Shown here one piece after another: positions 1 to 8,677 of a DNA stretch of 64,000 nt. The translations under genes and the position numbers were made by a program. The notes beneath the pieces are model-generated. The model was given only the letters and a program-made list of their open reading frames with translations. It did not search any database and was not told the origin of the DNA. Origin of the DNA: an uncultured Desulfovibrio sp. (GTDB taxonomy: Bacteria > Desulfobacterota > Desulfovibrionia > Desulfovibrionales > Desulfovibrionaceae); the NCBI RefSeq assembly GCF_944324525.1, contig NZ_CALUWS010000002.1, forward strand, positions 1-64,000, read 5' to 3'. The stretch's first letter is position 1. The number at the start of each line of letters is the position of its first letter.

Positions 1-2
1 GT

Positions 3-77
3 TTGTTGGTTTGTCTGGTAACTTCCAATTTACCGAATGAGGAAAGGGTGAACAACCTATCGGAACACAACATCTAG
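3..77 (+). CDS. possible 3' end of an upstream gene (partial)
   Basis: An open frame runs in from the left edge and stops at TAG 75-77. It encodes about 24 residues ending NNLSEHNI. The only argument for it is positional: its TAG is also the first three bases of repeat A copy 1, the same arrangement seen at several certain genes in this window. Another frame stops at 38-40 and could equally be the end of a gene. No function can be suggested. Confidence 0.25.
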   Translation: MLVCLVTSNLPNEERVNNLSEHNI

Positions 78-220
78 AGCGCTTTATCTTTGAAAAAGAT
101 AAAACGCGAGGCGGCGGCACAGCCCGCCCGGCCCAAAGTGAGCGGAAAAACCGCGCTTTTTCCGCGAAACGCCAGGCCGTATGGTTTGAAACGCCAAGCG
201 TTTCAAACGGAAAATGCTCT
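75..220 (+). repeat. repeat A, copy 1 (three-hairpin element)
   Basis: This is a full-length copy of a 146 bp repeat. It runs from TAGAGCGCTTT to AAAATGCTCT, so its ends are imperfect inverted repeats. It contains three consecutive hairpins: GCGCTTTATC/GATAAAACGC, GCGGAAAAA/TTTTTCCGC, and GTTTGAAACGC/GCGTTTCAAAC. Between hairpins 1 and 2 lies a GC-rich stretch with GGCGG. The same order recurs in copies near 7094, 36381, 37097, 40054, 42128 and 51443. It is non-coding. Confidence 0.9.
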
Positions 221-387
221 CGTTGACATGACGGCGGGCGGCAGGCCTTACCTGCCGCCCGCACATGTGTTGGCAGGCTAACGCTTTTCTGACGCCGCCC
301 GAAGTATACCAGCCCTGTCCTCAACATCATACCAGCGGAACGAGCGGACGGGATACGCCCTTCCGCTGCCGCACAGGGAGTCAGCTC

Positions 388-732
388 ATGTCCGAACAGC
401 AACAACACGACAACACCGCAAGTCGGCAAGCCCCCAGCAACAGCCGCCGCCGCTTCCTGCTGGGCCTCGTCGCCGCCGGCATGGCCTACACCGCCCCCAC
501 CCTGCTGGGGCTGGACGAGGCACGCGCCTATACCTACCATACCTACCGCAGTCCCCGCTCGCGCCATACCTACCACAGCCCCCGCTCACGGCATAGCTAT
601 TACGGTCACCCCTCCTACGGCGGCTACCACGGCGCGCCTGCTCCGGGCGGCTATCAGGGTCCCACGCGTGGGACCGGCGGCTACCAGGGAGGCACCGCGC
701 CGGCGCACGGCGGCGGTTTCCGCACCAACTAG
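388..732 (+). CDS. small Tat-signal protein rich in Tyr, His, Ser and Gly
   Basis: The product is 114 aa. The ATG at 388 is chosen because AGGGAG lies at 375-380 and because it puts a twin-arginine motif (SRRRFLL, about residues 24-30) before a hydrophobic stretch and a plausible AxA-type cleavage site (ARA). The predicted mature part is low-complexity. It has two near-repeats of SPRSRHTYH/SPRSRHSYY, then Gly-Tyr-rich sequence (GGYHG, GGYQG twice) and a GGGFRTN end. It is probably exported folded by the Tat pathway. Its stop is 18 nt before the kinase/PqqD fusion gene, so the two are probably co-transcribed. It resembles a substrate or precursor peptide in style, like His-Xaa-Ser repeat proteins, but I do not recognise the family. 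Confidence 0.7.
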   Translation: MSEQQQHDNTASRQAPSNSRRRFLLGLVAAGMAYTAPTLLGLDEARAYTYHTYRSPRSRHTYHSPRSRHSYYGHPSYGGYHGAPAPGGYQGPTRGTGGYQGGTAPAHGGGFRTN

Positions 733-750
733 ACCACGGAAGGATGGTCC

Positions 751-2133
751 ATGTCGCCGGCGACCTGCAGGGACATCCATTTCCAGGGCATACCGGGGCC
801 TGTGCGCCTGCTGCCCGGCGCGGCCGGCGGGACGCCGGCCCTGGAACGCCGGCTCCGCCGTGCGCTGGGCTGCTGGCCCCATGCCTGCCGCACGGCCACG
901 CAAGAGACATCCCCAGTCTTTCTTGTGGAACCGCTGACGGACGGCGCCTTTCGCCTGCACGGGGCAAGCCCGGAAGCCACGGACTTCACGCCCTACCGCG
1001 CACAGGATGCCGTGGCCCGGCTGCGCCCGGGCTACAGCTTTGAACCCAGCCTGACCTGCCTGGCCAGCACGCTGGCGGTGGAGCTGGTCGCCGTGTATGA
1101 GGCCCATGTCGGCGACCGGATGGGCATCCATGCCGCGGCGGCCGTCCGCAACGGGCATACGCTCCTGTTTTGCGGCACGCACAGGGCGGGCAAGAGCGCG
1201 CTCCTGGCCCGCCTGCTGCTGGACGGCTGGCAGGGCCTTGGCGACGACATGCTGGCCCTGAGTCCGACCGGGGAAGTCTTCTCCTACGGCTTTGCCCCCC
1301 GGCTGCGGCTCCCGCTGCCCCCCTGCGGGCATCTGGCTCCGCTGACGGAGCCGGACTCGCCGTATGTCGCCTGCGGGGATGCGCACTATCTCTGCTGCGA
1401 TCCCGCCAGCCTGCCCATGCTGCCGTGGGGGAGCCTGCTGCCGGTGGACGCCGTGGTCATCCTGGACAGGCTGGAAGATCCCTCCGCCGGCGGTTGCGGC
1501 CTCCTGCCGCAAGCCCGGCAGGACGATATGCGCGAGGTGCTGCTGCGCTTCCTCCTGCGGGACGGCCGGGCCGGCCTTGCCCTGAGCACCGCCTGCGACC
1601 TGCTGGAACGCGTGCCCTGCCGCCTGCTGCGTTACCGCACGCTGGACGAGGCCGCCGCCCTGCTGGACGGCTGGCTGGCCTCTCCCCTTTCCGCAAGCCC
1701 GGCTTCGCCTCCGCTCCCCGATCCCGGCCCGGCTGCCGGGCCCACTCCCCGTAAGGCCGCCGGCCCCGCGAGGACGAGTCCCAGGCCGCCGCGCCCCCTG
1801 CGCCGCCGCCCGCACGGCGGATACAGGCCCCCCTCCGCCCCCGCCAGGAGCTGGCGGCAACGCCCCGGCGTCATCTTCCGTCAGGACGAGGACGGGGGTT
1901 TCCTGGCGCGGGATGAGGAGACCGCCGGTCGGGACGGACGGGTCTTCCGGCTCAACGGCATGGGCTGCGCGCTCTGGCAGCTCTGGGAAGAGCCGGGCAA
2001 CGATGCCGAGCTGGCCGGCCTGCTGGCCGAGGTCTTCCCGCAGGTCCCCCCTGAACGCATTCGCCGGGACGTGACGGCGCTACGGCAGCGCCTGTGCGCG
2101 GCCGGCTTCCTGGAAGAAGCGGACAGAGCCTGA
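751..2133 (+). CDS. HprK-like kinase domain fused to PqqD-like domain
   Basis: The product is 460 aa. The start at 751 has GGAAGG at 738-743; an ATG at 744 is out of frame. The N-terminal part (about 1-300) looks like the HPr-kinase-related family: a P-loop GTHRAGKS at residues 142-149 after a beta strand (TLLFC), then GDDM at 164-167 where HprK carries acidic residues. A Pro/Ala-rich linker follows (about 310-365). Residues about 370-455 look like PqqD (GVIFRQDEDGG, then VFRLNGMGCALWQLW, ending in a helical AGFLEEA segment). PqqD-like domains bind precursor peptides in RiPP pathways, and HprK-related kinases co-occur with PqqD proteins in some uncharacterised systems. The presumed substrate is the Tat-signal protein just upstream. 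No radical SAM or other modifying enzyme is in the window; one could lie to the left. Confidence 0.75.
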   Translation: MSPATCRDIHFQGIPGPVRLLPGAAGGTPALERRLRRALGCWPHACRTATQETSPVFLVEPLTDGAFRLHGASPEATDFTPYRAQDAVARLRPGYSFEPSLTCLASTLAVELVAVYEAHVGDRMGIHAAAAVRNGHTLLFCGTHRAGKSALLARLLLDGWQGLGDDMLALSPTGEVFSYGFAPRLRLPLPPCGHLAPLTEPDSPYVACGDAHYLCCDPASLPMLPWGSLLPVDAVVILDRLEDPSAGGCGLLPQARQDDMREVLLRFLLRDGRAGLALSTACDLLERVPCRLLRYRTLDEAAALLDGWLASPLSASPASPPLPDPGPAAGPTPRKAAGPARTSPRPPRPLRRRPHGGYRPPSAPARSWRQRPGVIFRQDEDGGFLARDEETAGRDGRVFRLNGMGCALWQLWEEPGNDAELAGLLAEVFPQVPPERIRRDVTALRQRLCAAGFLEEADRA

Positions 2134-2236
2134 CGGCCGCTGTCCCGACACCCTGCCGCCCCGCGGGCCGCCGCCTCTCCCGTGCCGGAAAAGCTTTGAC
2201 TTGTGGCTCTGGAGCAGGTATGTTGCCGCATTGCGT

Positions 2237-3145
2237 ATGATGACCACGTCAAACTCACCTGCCCTGCCCCAGCTGCACGGCGTGCTGGTGCTCGACAAAC
2301 CGTCCGGCCCCACTTCCGCCCGTTGCCTTTCGCTGCTCAAACGTCTGGGACAGAAAAAGATCGGCCATGCCGGCACCCTTGACCCGCTGGCCTCCGGCGT
2401 CCTGCTGGTGCTGCTCGGGCAGGGGACGAAGATCGCCTCGCATCTGCTGGCGGACGGCGGCAAGATCTACAGCGGCGTGCTGCGCCTCGGACAGGAAAGC
2501 GACACCTGGGACAGTCAGGGGCGGATCCTGCGCGAACTGCCGTGGCAGCAGGTGAGCGAAGCGGCTGTCCGCGCTGAAGTCGGCGCCTGGCGGGAACTGA
2601 CGGAGCAGGAAGTGCCCGCATACTCCGCCGCCAAGCATGAAGGACAGCCCCTCTACAAGCTGGCGCGCAAAGGCCTCGAGACGCCGGTCAAGATCAAACG
2701 CATGGAGATTTCGCAGGCGGAAGTGCTGGAAATGGCCCTCCCGCTTGTACGCTTTCGGGTCACTTGCAGTTCCGGCACCTATATACGTTCCCTGGCCCAC
2801 AGCTTGGGGAAACGACTTGGGTGCGGAGCCGTGCTCACGGAACTGACCCGGGAGTACAGCCACCCCTTCGGCCTGGATGCGGCCGTGTCGCTGGACGCCA
2901 TCACGGCGGACCCGGCGTGCATGGTTCGTGGCCTGCGCCCCCTGGCGGAAGCCCTGCCCCACTGGCCGCGCGTGGAACTCACGCCGGACGAGGCGCGGCG
3001 CATCCGCAACGGGCAAACGGTCCCCTGCCGCGGCGGCGACAGCCGCGCCCTGCTCATGGAAGCGGGCTGCGAGCTGGCGCTCGCCGAACGCAAGGAAGGG
3101 CCGCAAGGCGTCTGCTGGGCCGTATTGCGGGGGCTCTGGAACTAA
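2237..3145 (+). CDS. truB: tRNA pseudouridine(55) synthase TruB
   Basis: The enzyme isomerises U55 of the tRNA T-loop to pseudouridine in the cytoplasm. The product is 302 aa, the usual length. The TruB signature is clear: [13 protein letters not shown], then [14 protein letters not shown] with catalytic Asp49, YSGVLRLG, and [14 protein letters not shown] 2237 (or 2240) is preferred because homology begins just after it. An upstream TTG at 2201 would add residues unlike the family. The only SD-like sequence (GGAGCAGG, 2211-2218) is rather far away, so the start is not settled. It heads the conserved order truB-rpsO-pnp. Confidence 0.95.
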   Translation: MMTTSNSPALPQLHGVLVLDKPSGPTSARCLSLLKRLGQKKIGHAGTLDPLASGVLLVLLGQGTKIASHLLADGGKIYSGVLRLGQESDTWDSQGRILRELPWQQVSEAAVRAEVGAWRELTEQEVPAYSAAKHEGQPLYKLARKGLETPVKIKRMEISQAEVLEMALPLVRFRVTCSSGTYIRSLAHSLGKRLGCGAVLTELTREYSHPFGLDAAVSLDAITADPACMVRGLRPLAEALPHWPRVELTPDEARRIRNGQTVPCRGGDSRALLMEAGCELALAERKEGPQGVCWAVLRGLWN

Positions 3146-3171
3146 ACCTCTTCCGTATAAGGAGAACTGCT

Positions 3172-3441
3172 GTGGTGATGGATGCCAATCAGAAAAAGGC
3201 CGTTATCGACGCTCACGCCAAACACGAAGGGGACACCGGCTCCCCCGAGGTGCAGGTGGCCCTGCTGACCGCCCGCATCGAAGGCCTGACGGGCCACTTC
3301 AAGGTGCACAAGAAGGACTTCCACTCCCGCACCGGCCTGCTCAAGCTGGTGGGTCAGCGCCGCAAGATCCTGAACTACCTCAAGAAGAAGGATATCCAGC
3401 GCTACCGTGCCCTCATCGAGAAGCTGGGGCTGCGCAAGTAA
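3172..3441 (+). CDS. rpsO: 30S ribosomal protein S15
   Basis: The product is 89 aa, matching E. coli S15. It is a primary rRNA-binding protein of the small-subunit platform. Family motifs are present: [40 protein letters not shown] and [15 protein letters not shown] 3172 is chosen because AAGGAGA sits at 3159-3165 with good spacing. ATG 3178 is an in-frame alternative two codons later. It follows truB by 26 nt and precedes pnp, the classic arrangement. Confidence 0.96.
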   Translation: MVMDANQKKAVIDAHAKHEGDTGSPEVQVALLTARIEGLTGHFKVHKKDFHSRTGLLKLVGQRRKILNYLKKKDIQRYRALIEKLGLRK

Positions 3442-3455
3442 TCCATTGTTTCGGA

Positions 3456-3500
3456 GGGGGGAGCCGCGCCGCGGCTCCCCCTGCCGCCTTTTGCGGCAGG
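3456..3500 (+). promoter_or_regulatory. paired hairpins in the rpsO-pnp intergenic region
   Basis: Two adjacent stem-loops follow rpsO. One has an 11-bp GC stem (GGGGGAGCCGC/GCGGCTCCCCC, 3457-3481). The second is CTGCCGC/GCGGCAG (3481-3499). No T-run follows on the + strand, so they do not look like intrinsic terminators. In enterobacteria this interval carries an RNase III-processed hairpin used in pnp autoregulation, and a similar role is possible here by position only. Confidence 0.5.
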
Positions 3501-3609
3501 AAAAAACGCCCCGCCGACGGGGCACAACGCAGGAAGGGGGGTCCGGGAAAAGCCGGCATATACGCATAAGGCCGGTTTTTGGCGGAATCCCCTTCATCAA
3601 GGAAATACC

Positions 3610-5847
3610 ATGTCCGACATGTTCAATCCGACCCGCGTCACCGCCGTGGTCGGCGGCAAGGAAATCATTTTTGAAACGGGCCGTCTGGCCAATCAGGCTC
3701 ATGGCGCCGTCTGGGTGCAGTGCGGCGGCACGGTGGTGCTGGTCACCGTCTGCTCCCAGCCGCTGGAGAACGACAAGGGCTTTTTCCCGCTGACCGTGGA
3801 GTATTCCGAAAAGATGTACGCCGCCGGGCGCATCCCCGGCAGCTTCTTCCGCCGCGAGATCGGCCGTCCCTCGGAGCGGGAAACGCTCGTCTCCCGCCTC
3901 ATCGACCGCCCCATCCGTCCGCTCTTCCCCAAGGGCCTCAACGAGGATGTGCAGGTGCTGGCCAGCGTCATTTCCGCCGACCCGGAAAACGAGCCCGACG
4001 TGCTGGCGCTCACCGGCGCCTCGGCCGCCGTGCTGCTCTCGCCCCTGCCCTTCGAGGGCCCGGTGGCCGGGGGACGCATCGGCCGCATCGACGGGCAGTT
4101 CGTGCTCAACCCCACCTATGAAGAGCAGGAAAAGAGCGATCTGGACATCGTCTTTGCCGCCTCGGCCGACGCGCTGACCATGGTGGAAGGCGAAGCCCGC
4201 TTCGTGCCTGAAGACGTCATCATCGACGCGCTCGAATGGGGCCGCAAGGAGATCCAGCCCCTCATCGCCGCCCAGCTCAAGCTGCGCGAACTGGCGGGCA
4301 AGGAAAAGATGCCCTTCACCCCCCACGAGGACAATCCCGTGCTGGTGGCCCGCGTGGAAGAGCTCGCCCGTGAGGCCGGCATCGAGGCCGCCCTGCGCGT
4401 GCCGGACAAGATGGCCCGCAAGGACGCCCGCAAGGAAGTGAAGGACAAGGTCATGGAAGCCCTCAAGGCCGATCCGGCCTGGGCCGAGAGCGAAGAACTG
4501 CGCGAAGTGGGCGACATTCTCGGCGCGCTGGAAAAAACCATCGTGCGTGCGCGCATCGTCAATGAGGGCATCCGCATCGACGGCCGCGACACCAAGACGG
4601 TGCGCCCCATCCAGATCCAGACCGGCCTGCTGCCCCGGGCGCACGGTTCGGCCCTCTTCCGGCGCGGCGAGACCAAGTCCCTGGTGGTGACGACCCTGGG
4701 TTCGTCCACGGACGAACAGCGCATGGACGGCCTCAACGGCGACGTGACCAAGCGTTTCATGCTGCATTACAACTTCCCGCCCTTCAGCGTGGGCGAAGTC
4801 AAGCCCGTGCGCGTGTCCCGGCGTGAGATCGGCCACGGCGCGCTGGCCGAAAAATCCCTGCGGCCCGTCCTGCCCGCCGACGAGGATTTCCCCTTCACCC
4901 TGCGCGTGGTGGCCGAGACCGTGGAATCCAACGGCTCCTCCTCCATGGCGGCTGTCTGCGGCGGCTCGCTCTCGCTCATGGACGCGGGCGTGCCGGTGAG
5001 CGCCCCTGTGGCCGGCGTGGCCATGGGCCTCATCAAGGAAGGCGACAAGTTCATCGTGCTGACCGACATCCTCGGTGACGAGGACGCCCTCGGCGACATG
5101 GACTTCAAGATCGCCGGCACCGCCGAAGGCGTCACCGGCGTGCAGATGGACATCAAGATCACCGGCCTGACCACGGAGATCATGCGCCAGGCCATGCAGC
5201 AGGCCCACGAAGGCCGCCTGCACATCCTCGGCGAAATGGCCAAGGTCATCGCCGAGCCGCGCAAGGAGCTTTCCCGCTATGCGCCCCAGCATGCGGAACT
5301 CTACGTCAATCCCGACATCATTCGTCTGATCATCGGTCCCGGCGGCAAGAACATCAAGGCCATCACCACCGCCACCGGCGCGTCCGTGGACATCGAGGAT
5401 TCCGGCCGCGTGTCCATCTTCGCCCCCACGGCCGACGCGCTGGACAAGGCGCGCGAAATGATCAGCTATTATGATCAGCGGCCGGAACTGGGCAAGAACT
5501 ACACCGCCAAGGTCAAGAAGATCATGGAGATCGGCGCCATCGTGGAAGTGCTGCCCAATGTGGAAGCCCTCGTGCACGTTTCCCAGCTGGACGTGAACCG
5601 CGTGGAACAGCCCGGCGACGTCGCCCGTATCGGTGAAGACATGGTGGTCAAGGTCATCGAGATCAACGGCGACCGCATCCGCGCGAGCCGCAAGGCCGTC
5701 CTGCTGGAAGAGCAGGGCCACCCCTGGAACCCCGAGGAGACCGCCCGTCCGCAGCGCAGCCGCGGGGATCGGGGCGACCGCGGAGACCGGCACGGCCGGG
5801 GTGGTCGCGGCGACCGGGGCGACCGTGGGGATCGGCGCGGCCAGTAA
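3610..5847 (+). CDS. pnp: polynucleotide phosphorylase
   Basis: This is a 3'-5' exoribonuclease that uses phosphate to degrade RNA to nucleoside diphosphates. At 745 aa it is slightly longer than typical. Domain order is intact: first RNase PH domain, the helical linker, second RNase PH domain (FRRGETKSLVVTTLG; SNGSSSMAAVCGGSL), a KH domain (IIGPGGKNIKAI) and an S1 domain (GAIVEVLPNVEALVHVSQL). The tail after S1 is an Arg/Gly/Asp-rich run of RGD-type triplets that may aid RNA binding. The start ATG follows CAAGGAAATACC. It belongs to the truB-rpsO-pnp operon. Confidence 0.97.
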   Translation: MSDMFNPTRVTAVVGGKEIIFETGRLANQAHGAVWVQCGGTVVLVTVCSQPLENDKGFFPLTVEYSEKMYAAGRIPGSFFRREIGRPSERETLVSRLIDRPIRPLFPKGLNEDVQVLASVISADPENEPDVLALTGASAAVLLSPLPFEGPVAGGRIGRIDGQFVLNPTYEEQEKSDLDIVFAASADALTMVEGEARFVPEDVIIDALEWGRKEIQPLIAAQLKLRELAGKEKMPFTPHEDNPVLVARVEELAREAGIEAALRVPDKMARKDARKEVKDKVMEALKADPAWAESEELREVGDILGALEKTIVRARIVNEGIRIDGRDTKTVRPIQIQTGLLPRAHGSALFRRGETKSLVVTTLGSSTDEQRMDGLNGDVTKRFMLHYNFPPFSVGEVKPVRVSRREIGHGALAEKSLRPVLPADEDFPFTLRVVAETVESNGSSSMAAVCGGSLSLMDAGVPVSAPVAGVAMGLIKEGDKFIVLTDILGDEDALGDMDFKIAGTAEGVTGVQMDIKITGLTTEIMRQAMQQAHEGRLHILGEMAKVIAEPRKELSRYAPQHAELYVNPDIIRLIIGPGGKNIKAITTATGASVDIEDSGRVSIFAPTADALDKAREMISYYDQRPELGKNYTAKVKKIMEIGAIVEVLPNVEALVHVSQLDVNRVEQPGDVARIGEDMVVKVIEINGDRIRASRKAVLLEEQGHPWNPEETARPQRSRGDRGDRGDRHGRGGRGDRGDRGDRRGQ

Positions 5848-5926
5848 GCCCATGAGCAGATAACGGCGCGGGATGGCAGGCCTGTCCCGCGCCCCTTTCG
5901 CTGAGGCGGAAAGAACGGGGAAATCT

Positions 5927-7096
5927 ATGCCCAAGAAAAGCGAAAAAACAGAACAGCCCGTGGAAGAAAAGAAAAAGAAGGCTCCCAAGGCCGAAAAGGC
6001 CGACAAGGAAAAAAAGGCCGATAAGGACAAGAACGACAAGGCCGACAAGGGCAAGAAGGCCAAAAAGGCCGAGGCCGTCCTGTCGCCTGAAGCGGACTCC
6101 GCGAGCGCGGCGCAGGCCCCTCGCGCTCAGGCGGCGGACAGCCTGGAGCCCGTGGATGCCGAGCATCCCGAACTCACGCCGGAGCAGGTGCAGGCCATCG
6201 TCAGCGGGGCCAACCGCACCCATGCCGAAGGACTGGGCGACGCCTGGGCCGTCGTGCTGGGCCGCAATCCCGCGGCGCTCATGCCGCAGGTGGTGAGCAC
6301 CGTCCTGCACGAGGGGGGGACCCGTCCCGCCTGGCAGTGGAAACGCGGCGGCAAGGAATACGTCCTCATGGCCTGGCCCCGGGAGGAATCCCTGCGGGCT
6401 TCGGTGCTCATGCGGGCCGATGAGGAAGGCGGACAACTCCGTCCCTGCGACGCCGTCCCGCTGCTGGAGGGCCAGCCCAACGACCTGACGGTGGAAAGCG
6501 TGCATCCCTGGGAAAGCGGCTCCGGCGCGGATGTGGCCGTTTCCATGATCGAGGGGAAAAACCCCATGTGGTTTTATGATCCCCTCTATATCCGGGACAA
6601 GGACGACCTCACCCCCGGCATCACGCACACCTTCACGCTGGCCGGTCTGTGCTTTGCCGTGCGCAAGGCCCTGCTGGACGACGTGACCATCACCCAGGGC
6701 CCCCAGTACGAGGCCTATGCCGCCGACTGGCTGGCCGCCCATCCCGACAAGGGACGGATGGACGTGCCGCCGCTCAAGGTCAGCATGAAGGGCCGCCGCA
6801 TGATCATGCCGGGCCGCCGCTTCTGCGAGTACCAGATCCGTGCGGAAGTGGAAGAGGTACGACAGGGGACGCTGGAACAGATGCCCATCACGCTCATGTA
6901 CCTCCGCTTCCCCTTCGATGAGCGGGAAGCCATGCTCCTGCCGGTCTATGCCTCCAAAATGGTGCTGAAGGAGTACGAGCCCAAGGCCGGAGACGAGATC
7001 GACGCCTATATCTGGCTGCAGGGACGTGTCATCGACTTTGATCCGCAAGCCCCCGATGCGGCGGAAGACGAGGCGCAGGACGCGCCCCGGCAATAG
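5927..7096 (+). CDS. unrecognised protein with lysine-rich N-terminus
   Basis: The product is 389 aa. The ATG at 5927 (GGGGA just upstream) is preferred over 5873. Residues about 3-50 are a highly charged Lys/Glu/Asp/Ala tract (repeats of ADKEKKADKDK type). The remaining roughly 310 residues look globular, with segments such as NPMWFYDPLYIRDKDDL and MKGRRMIMPGRRFCEYQIRA. There is no signal peptide or membrane segment, so it is probably cytoplasmic. It lies 79 nt after pnp on the same strand, and the basic tail would suit RNA or ribosome contact, but that is inference. Its TAG stop is the first triplet of a repeat A copy. Confidence 0.75.
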   Translation: MPKKSEKTEQPVEEKKKKAPKAEKADKEKKADKDKNDKADKGKKAKKAEAVLSPEADSASAAQAPRAQAADSLEPVDAEHPELTPEQVQAIVSGANRTHAEGLGDAWAVVLGRNPAALMPQVVSTVLHEGGTRPAWQWKRGGKEYVLMAWPREESLRASVLMRADEEGGQLRPCDAVPLLEGQPNDLTVESVHPWESGSGADVAVSMIEGKNPMWFYDPLYIRDKDDLTPGITHTFTLAGLCFAVRKALLDDVTITQGPQYEAYAADWLAAHPDKGRMDVPPLKVSMKGRRMIMPGRRFCEYQIRAEVEEVRQGTLEQMPITLMYLRFPFDEREAMLLPVYASKMVLKEYEPKAGDEIDAYIWLQGRVIDFDPQAPDAAEDEAQDAPRQ

Positions 7097-7242
7097 AGCG
7101 CGTTTCACCTTTGAAAAAGATGAAACGCAAGGCGGCGGCACAGCGCCGCCCGGCCGAACGTGAGCGGGAAAAGCGCGTTTTTTTCCGTGAAACGCCAGGC
7201 CGTATGGTGTGAAACGCAACGCGTTTCATACGGGAAATGCTC
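7094..7242 (+). repeat. repeat A, copy 2
   Basis: A full-length copy beginning TAGAGCGCGTTTCACC and ending GGGAAATGCTC. The first hairpin is GCGTTTCACC/TGAAACGC-like, so its arms have changed together relative to copy 1 (TTTATC versus TTTCAC). That is compensatory change keeping the stem. The middle and third hairpins are conserved. Its first TAG (7094-7096) is the stop codon of the preceding gene. Confidence 0.9.
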
Positions 7243-7255
7243 CAGATCACAAATG

Positions 7256-7289
7256 AAAACGGGCCATCAGTGATGATGGCCCGTTTTGT
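7256..7289 (+). terminator. bidirectional intrinsic terminator
   Basis: A perfect 14-bp stem AAAACGGGCCATCA/TGATGGCCCGTTTT with a GTGA loop, with A-run and T-run flanks on either strand. It lies between two convergent genes (the unknown gene ending at 7096 on + and pgpA on -) and can serve both. Confidence 0.85.
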
Positions 7290-7401
7290 TTCAGCTCTGT
7301 GGACACGCTCGCGATGCAGGCTGAGGGAAAGCCCCTTTCGGGCGCTGCGGTGGAAGTTTTACTTGCTTGAACTGACTACGGTTGCCGTCAACGCGTCAAT
7401 C

Positions 7402-7887
7402 TCAAAGCAGCCTGTCGCCCAAAAAGCTGTGCAGCACGCACAGGCAGAGCATGGCCAGGACGCCGGCCACCACGTCATCCAGCATCACCCCCCAGCCGCG
7501 GGGCAGCCAGTGTTCCGAAGCGCGGACAGGGCCGGGCTTGAGCATGTCGAAGATGCGGAAGAGGAGGAAAGCCAGAATGAGCAGCGGCCACGGAATCCGC
7601 TCCGCATCGTAGGCAAAGGGCAGGAGCACCAGCCATACCCCCACCAGCTCGTCGATGACCACCTCGCCGGGATCGCTGCGCCCCAGCAACACTTCCGCGC
7701 GGGACGCGGCAAGGCTCCCCAGCACGAACAGGATGAGCAGCAGCAAGATGCGCCCCCACGGCGAGAGGGGCAAAAAGAGCCACGGCGCCAGCAGGCAGGC
7801 GACCGCCGTACCGCAGGTCCCCGGCATGATGGGCGAAAGCCCGGCTTTCCACAGACGGCAAAATCCCAGAATGAGCCATTGCGGCAT
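7402..7887 (-). CDS. pgpA: phosphatidylglycerophosphatase A
   Basis: The enzyme dephosphorylates phosphatidylglycerol-phosphate to phosphatidylglycerol at the inner membrane. The 161-aa product is normal for the family. PgpA motifs are present in order: SPIMPGTCGT near the N-terminus, DPGEVVIDELVG in the middle, LFRIFDMLKPGPV, and GVMLDDVVAG. Several hydrophobic membrane segments separate them. The start has an AGGAGG sequence upstream on the minus strand. It stands alone, convergent with the unknown gene ending at 7096. Confidence 0.93.
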   Translation of the reverse strand: MPQWLILGFCRLWKAGLSPIMPGTCGTAVACLLAPWLFLPLSPWGRILLLLILFVLGSLAASRAEVLLGRSDPGEVVIDELVGVWLVLLPFAYDAERIPWPLLILAFLLFRIFDMLKPGPVRASEHWLPRGWGVMLDDVVAGVLAMLCLCVLHSFLGDRLL

Positions 7888-8066
7888 ACGTTTTTCCTCC
7901 TGTGCGGATTCGAGAAGGGGAAGGACGGACGGTGCGGCCTCTCCCGTCGGGCAGAGGGGGCATCTTACGGAAAAAACCGCAGCGCGTCGAGCGCGGCACG
8001 GCCGCCGCCCCGGCGGCCATTGCCAGCCGCCGCATTTTCCCGTATAAAACTGGCCGAGGGTGCGAC

Positions 8067-8570
8067 ATGGGCAGATATCAATGTGAAATGTTCGGGCGGT
8101 TCATCTACGGGGATATCCTGACCTACGAGGAACTTCAGGACGTGGAAGCGCTGTTCGTCCCCCGTCTGGATGAGCTGCTGCAGCAGGCGGGCGCCGCGCA
8201 TGTGGACTTCACGCCCACGGGCGACATCCTTCTGGTGCAGTGCGTCTTTGAGGCGCAAAAATCCTACATTTTCCGCAAGCTGGCGCAGGAACTGGCGGCC
8301 TTGCTGCCGCAGGCCGTGCGCGGCAATCTTCTCTTCCTCAAGAAAGATCTGTCCGCACAGCATCTCTACTGGCTGGAAGCAGGCTGCTGGCGCGAAGAAG
8401 AGCGGCTGCTGCCGGAAAGCGTCCCGGCGGATCTGCCTGTCCGGCAGGTGACGTCCGCGCCGCTGTGGCCGCTCCCCGAGCCGGAAGAGAACGTTCAGGA
8501 AGCGGAGGATGACGCGACCGCGACGGAAGCGCGGCCCGAGGCGGGGAAAGCGACGGACGCCGCCGAATAA
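8067..8570 (+). CDS. unrecognised small cytoplasmic protein
   Basis: The product is 167 aa. ATG 8067 has GAGGG at 8056-8060. It is a mixed alpha/beta sequence with no signal peptide or membrane segment. After about residue 125 it becomes an acidic Glu/Ala/Thr-rich tail (EPEENVQEAEDDATATE) likely to be disordered. It is followed by tRNA-Leu after 21 nt. No family is recognised. Confidence 0.65.
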   Translation: MGRYQCEMFGRFIYGDILTYEELQDVEALFVPRLDELLQQAGAAHVDFTPTGDILLVQCVFEAQKSYIFRKLAQELAALLPQAVRGNLLFLKKDLSAQHLYWLEAGCWREEERLLPESVPADLPVRQVTSAPLWPLPEPEENVQEAEDDATATEARPEAGKATDAAE

Positions 8571-8591
8571 GCCCATATTTTACTGAAACAT

Positions 8592-8677
8592 GCCCGGATG
8601 GTGGAATTGGTAGACACAAGGGACTTAAAATCCCTCGGCCTCAGGCTGTGCCGGTTCAAGCCCGGCTCCGGGTACCA
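8592..8677 (+). tRNA. tRNA-Leu (anticodon UAA)
   Basis: This is a class II tRNA of 86 nt with encoded CCA. The acceptor GCCCGGA pairs with TCCGGGT (first pair G-U), the D-arm contains TGGTAGACAC, the anticodon stem-loop GGGACTTAAAATCCC gives UAA, a long variable arm is present, and the T-arm contains GGTTCAAGCCC. It closely follows E. coli tRNA-Leu(UAA) in layout. It lies immediately before the T6SS cluster. Confidence 0.97.

Noticed and set aside
90..281. Small open frames inside repeat A and repeat B copies
   Set aside because: They are frame accidents of conserved non-coding sequence; copies have indels and different frames.
388..732. Calling the Tat-signal protein HxsA (His-Xaa-Ser repeat protein)
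   Set aside because: The repeat is SPRSRHTYH rather than clean His-Xaa-Ser, and no HxsB, HxsC or HxsD gene is present.
3456..3500. Intrinsic terminator between rpsO and pnp
   Set aside because: Hairpins are present but no T-run follows on the + strand, and truB-rpsO-pnp is normally co-transcribed.
3142..6063. 973-residue minus-strand open frame opposite rpsO and pnp
   Set aside because: It lies antisense to certain genes, is rich in His/Gly/Asp/Arg in the way high-GC shadows are, and has no family features.
75..7242. CRISPR array
   Set aside because: The repeats are about 145 or 225 bp, dispersed over kilobases and not spaced regularly; no cas genes are present.
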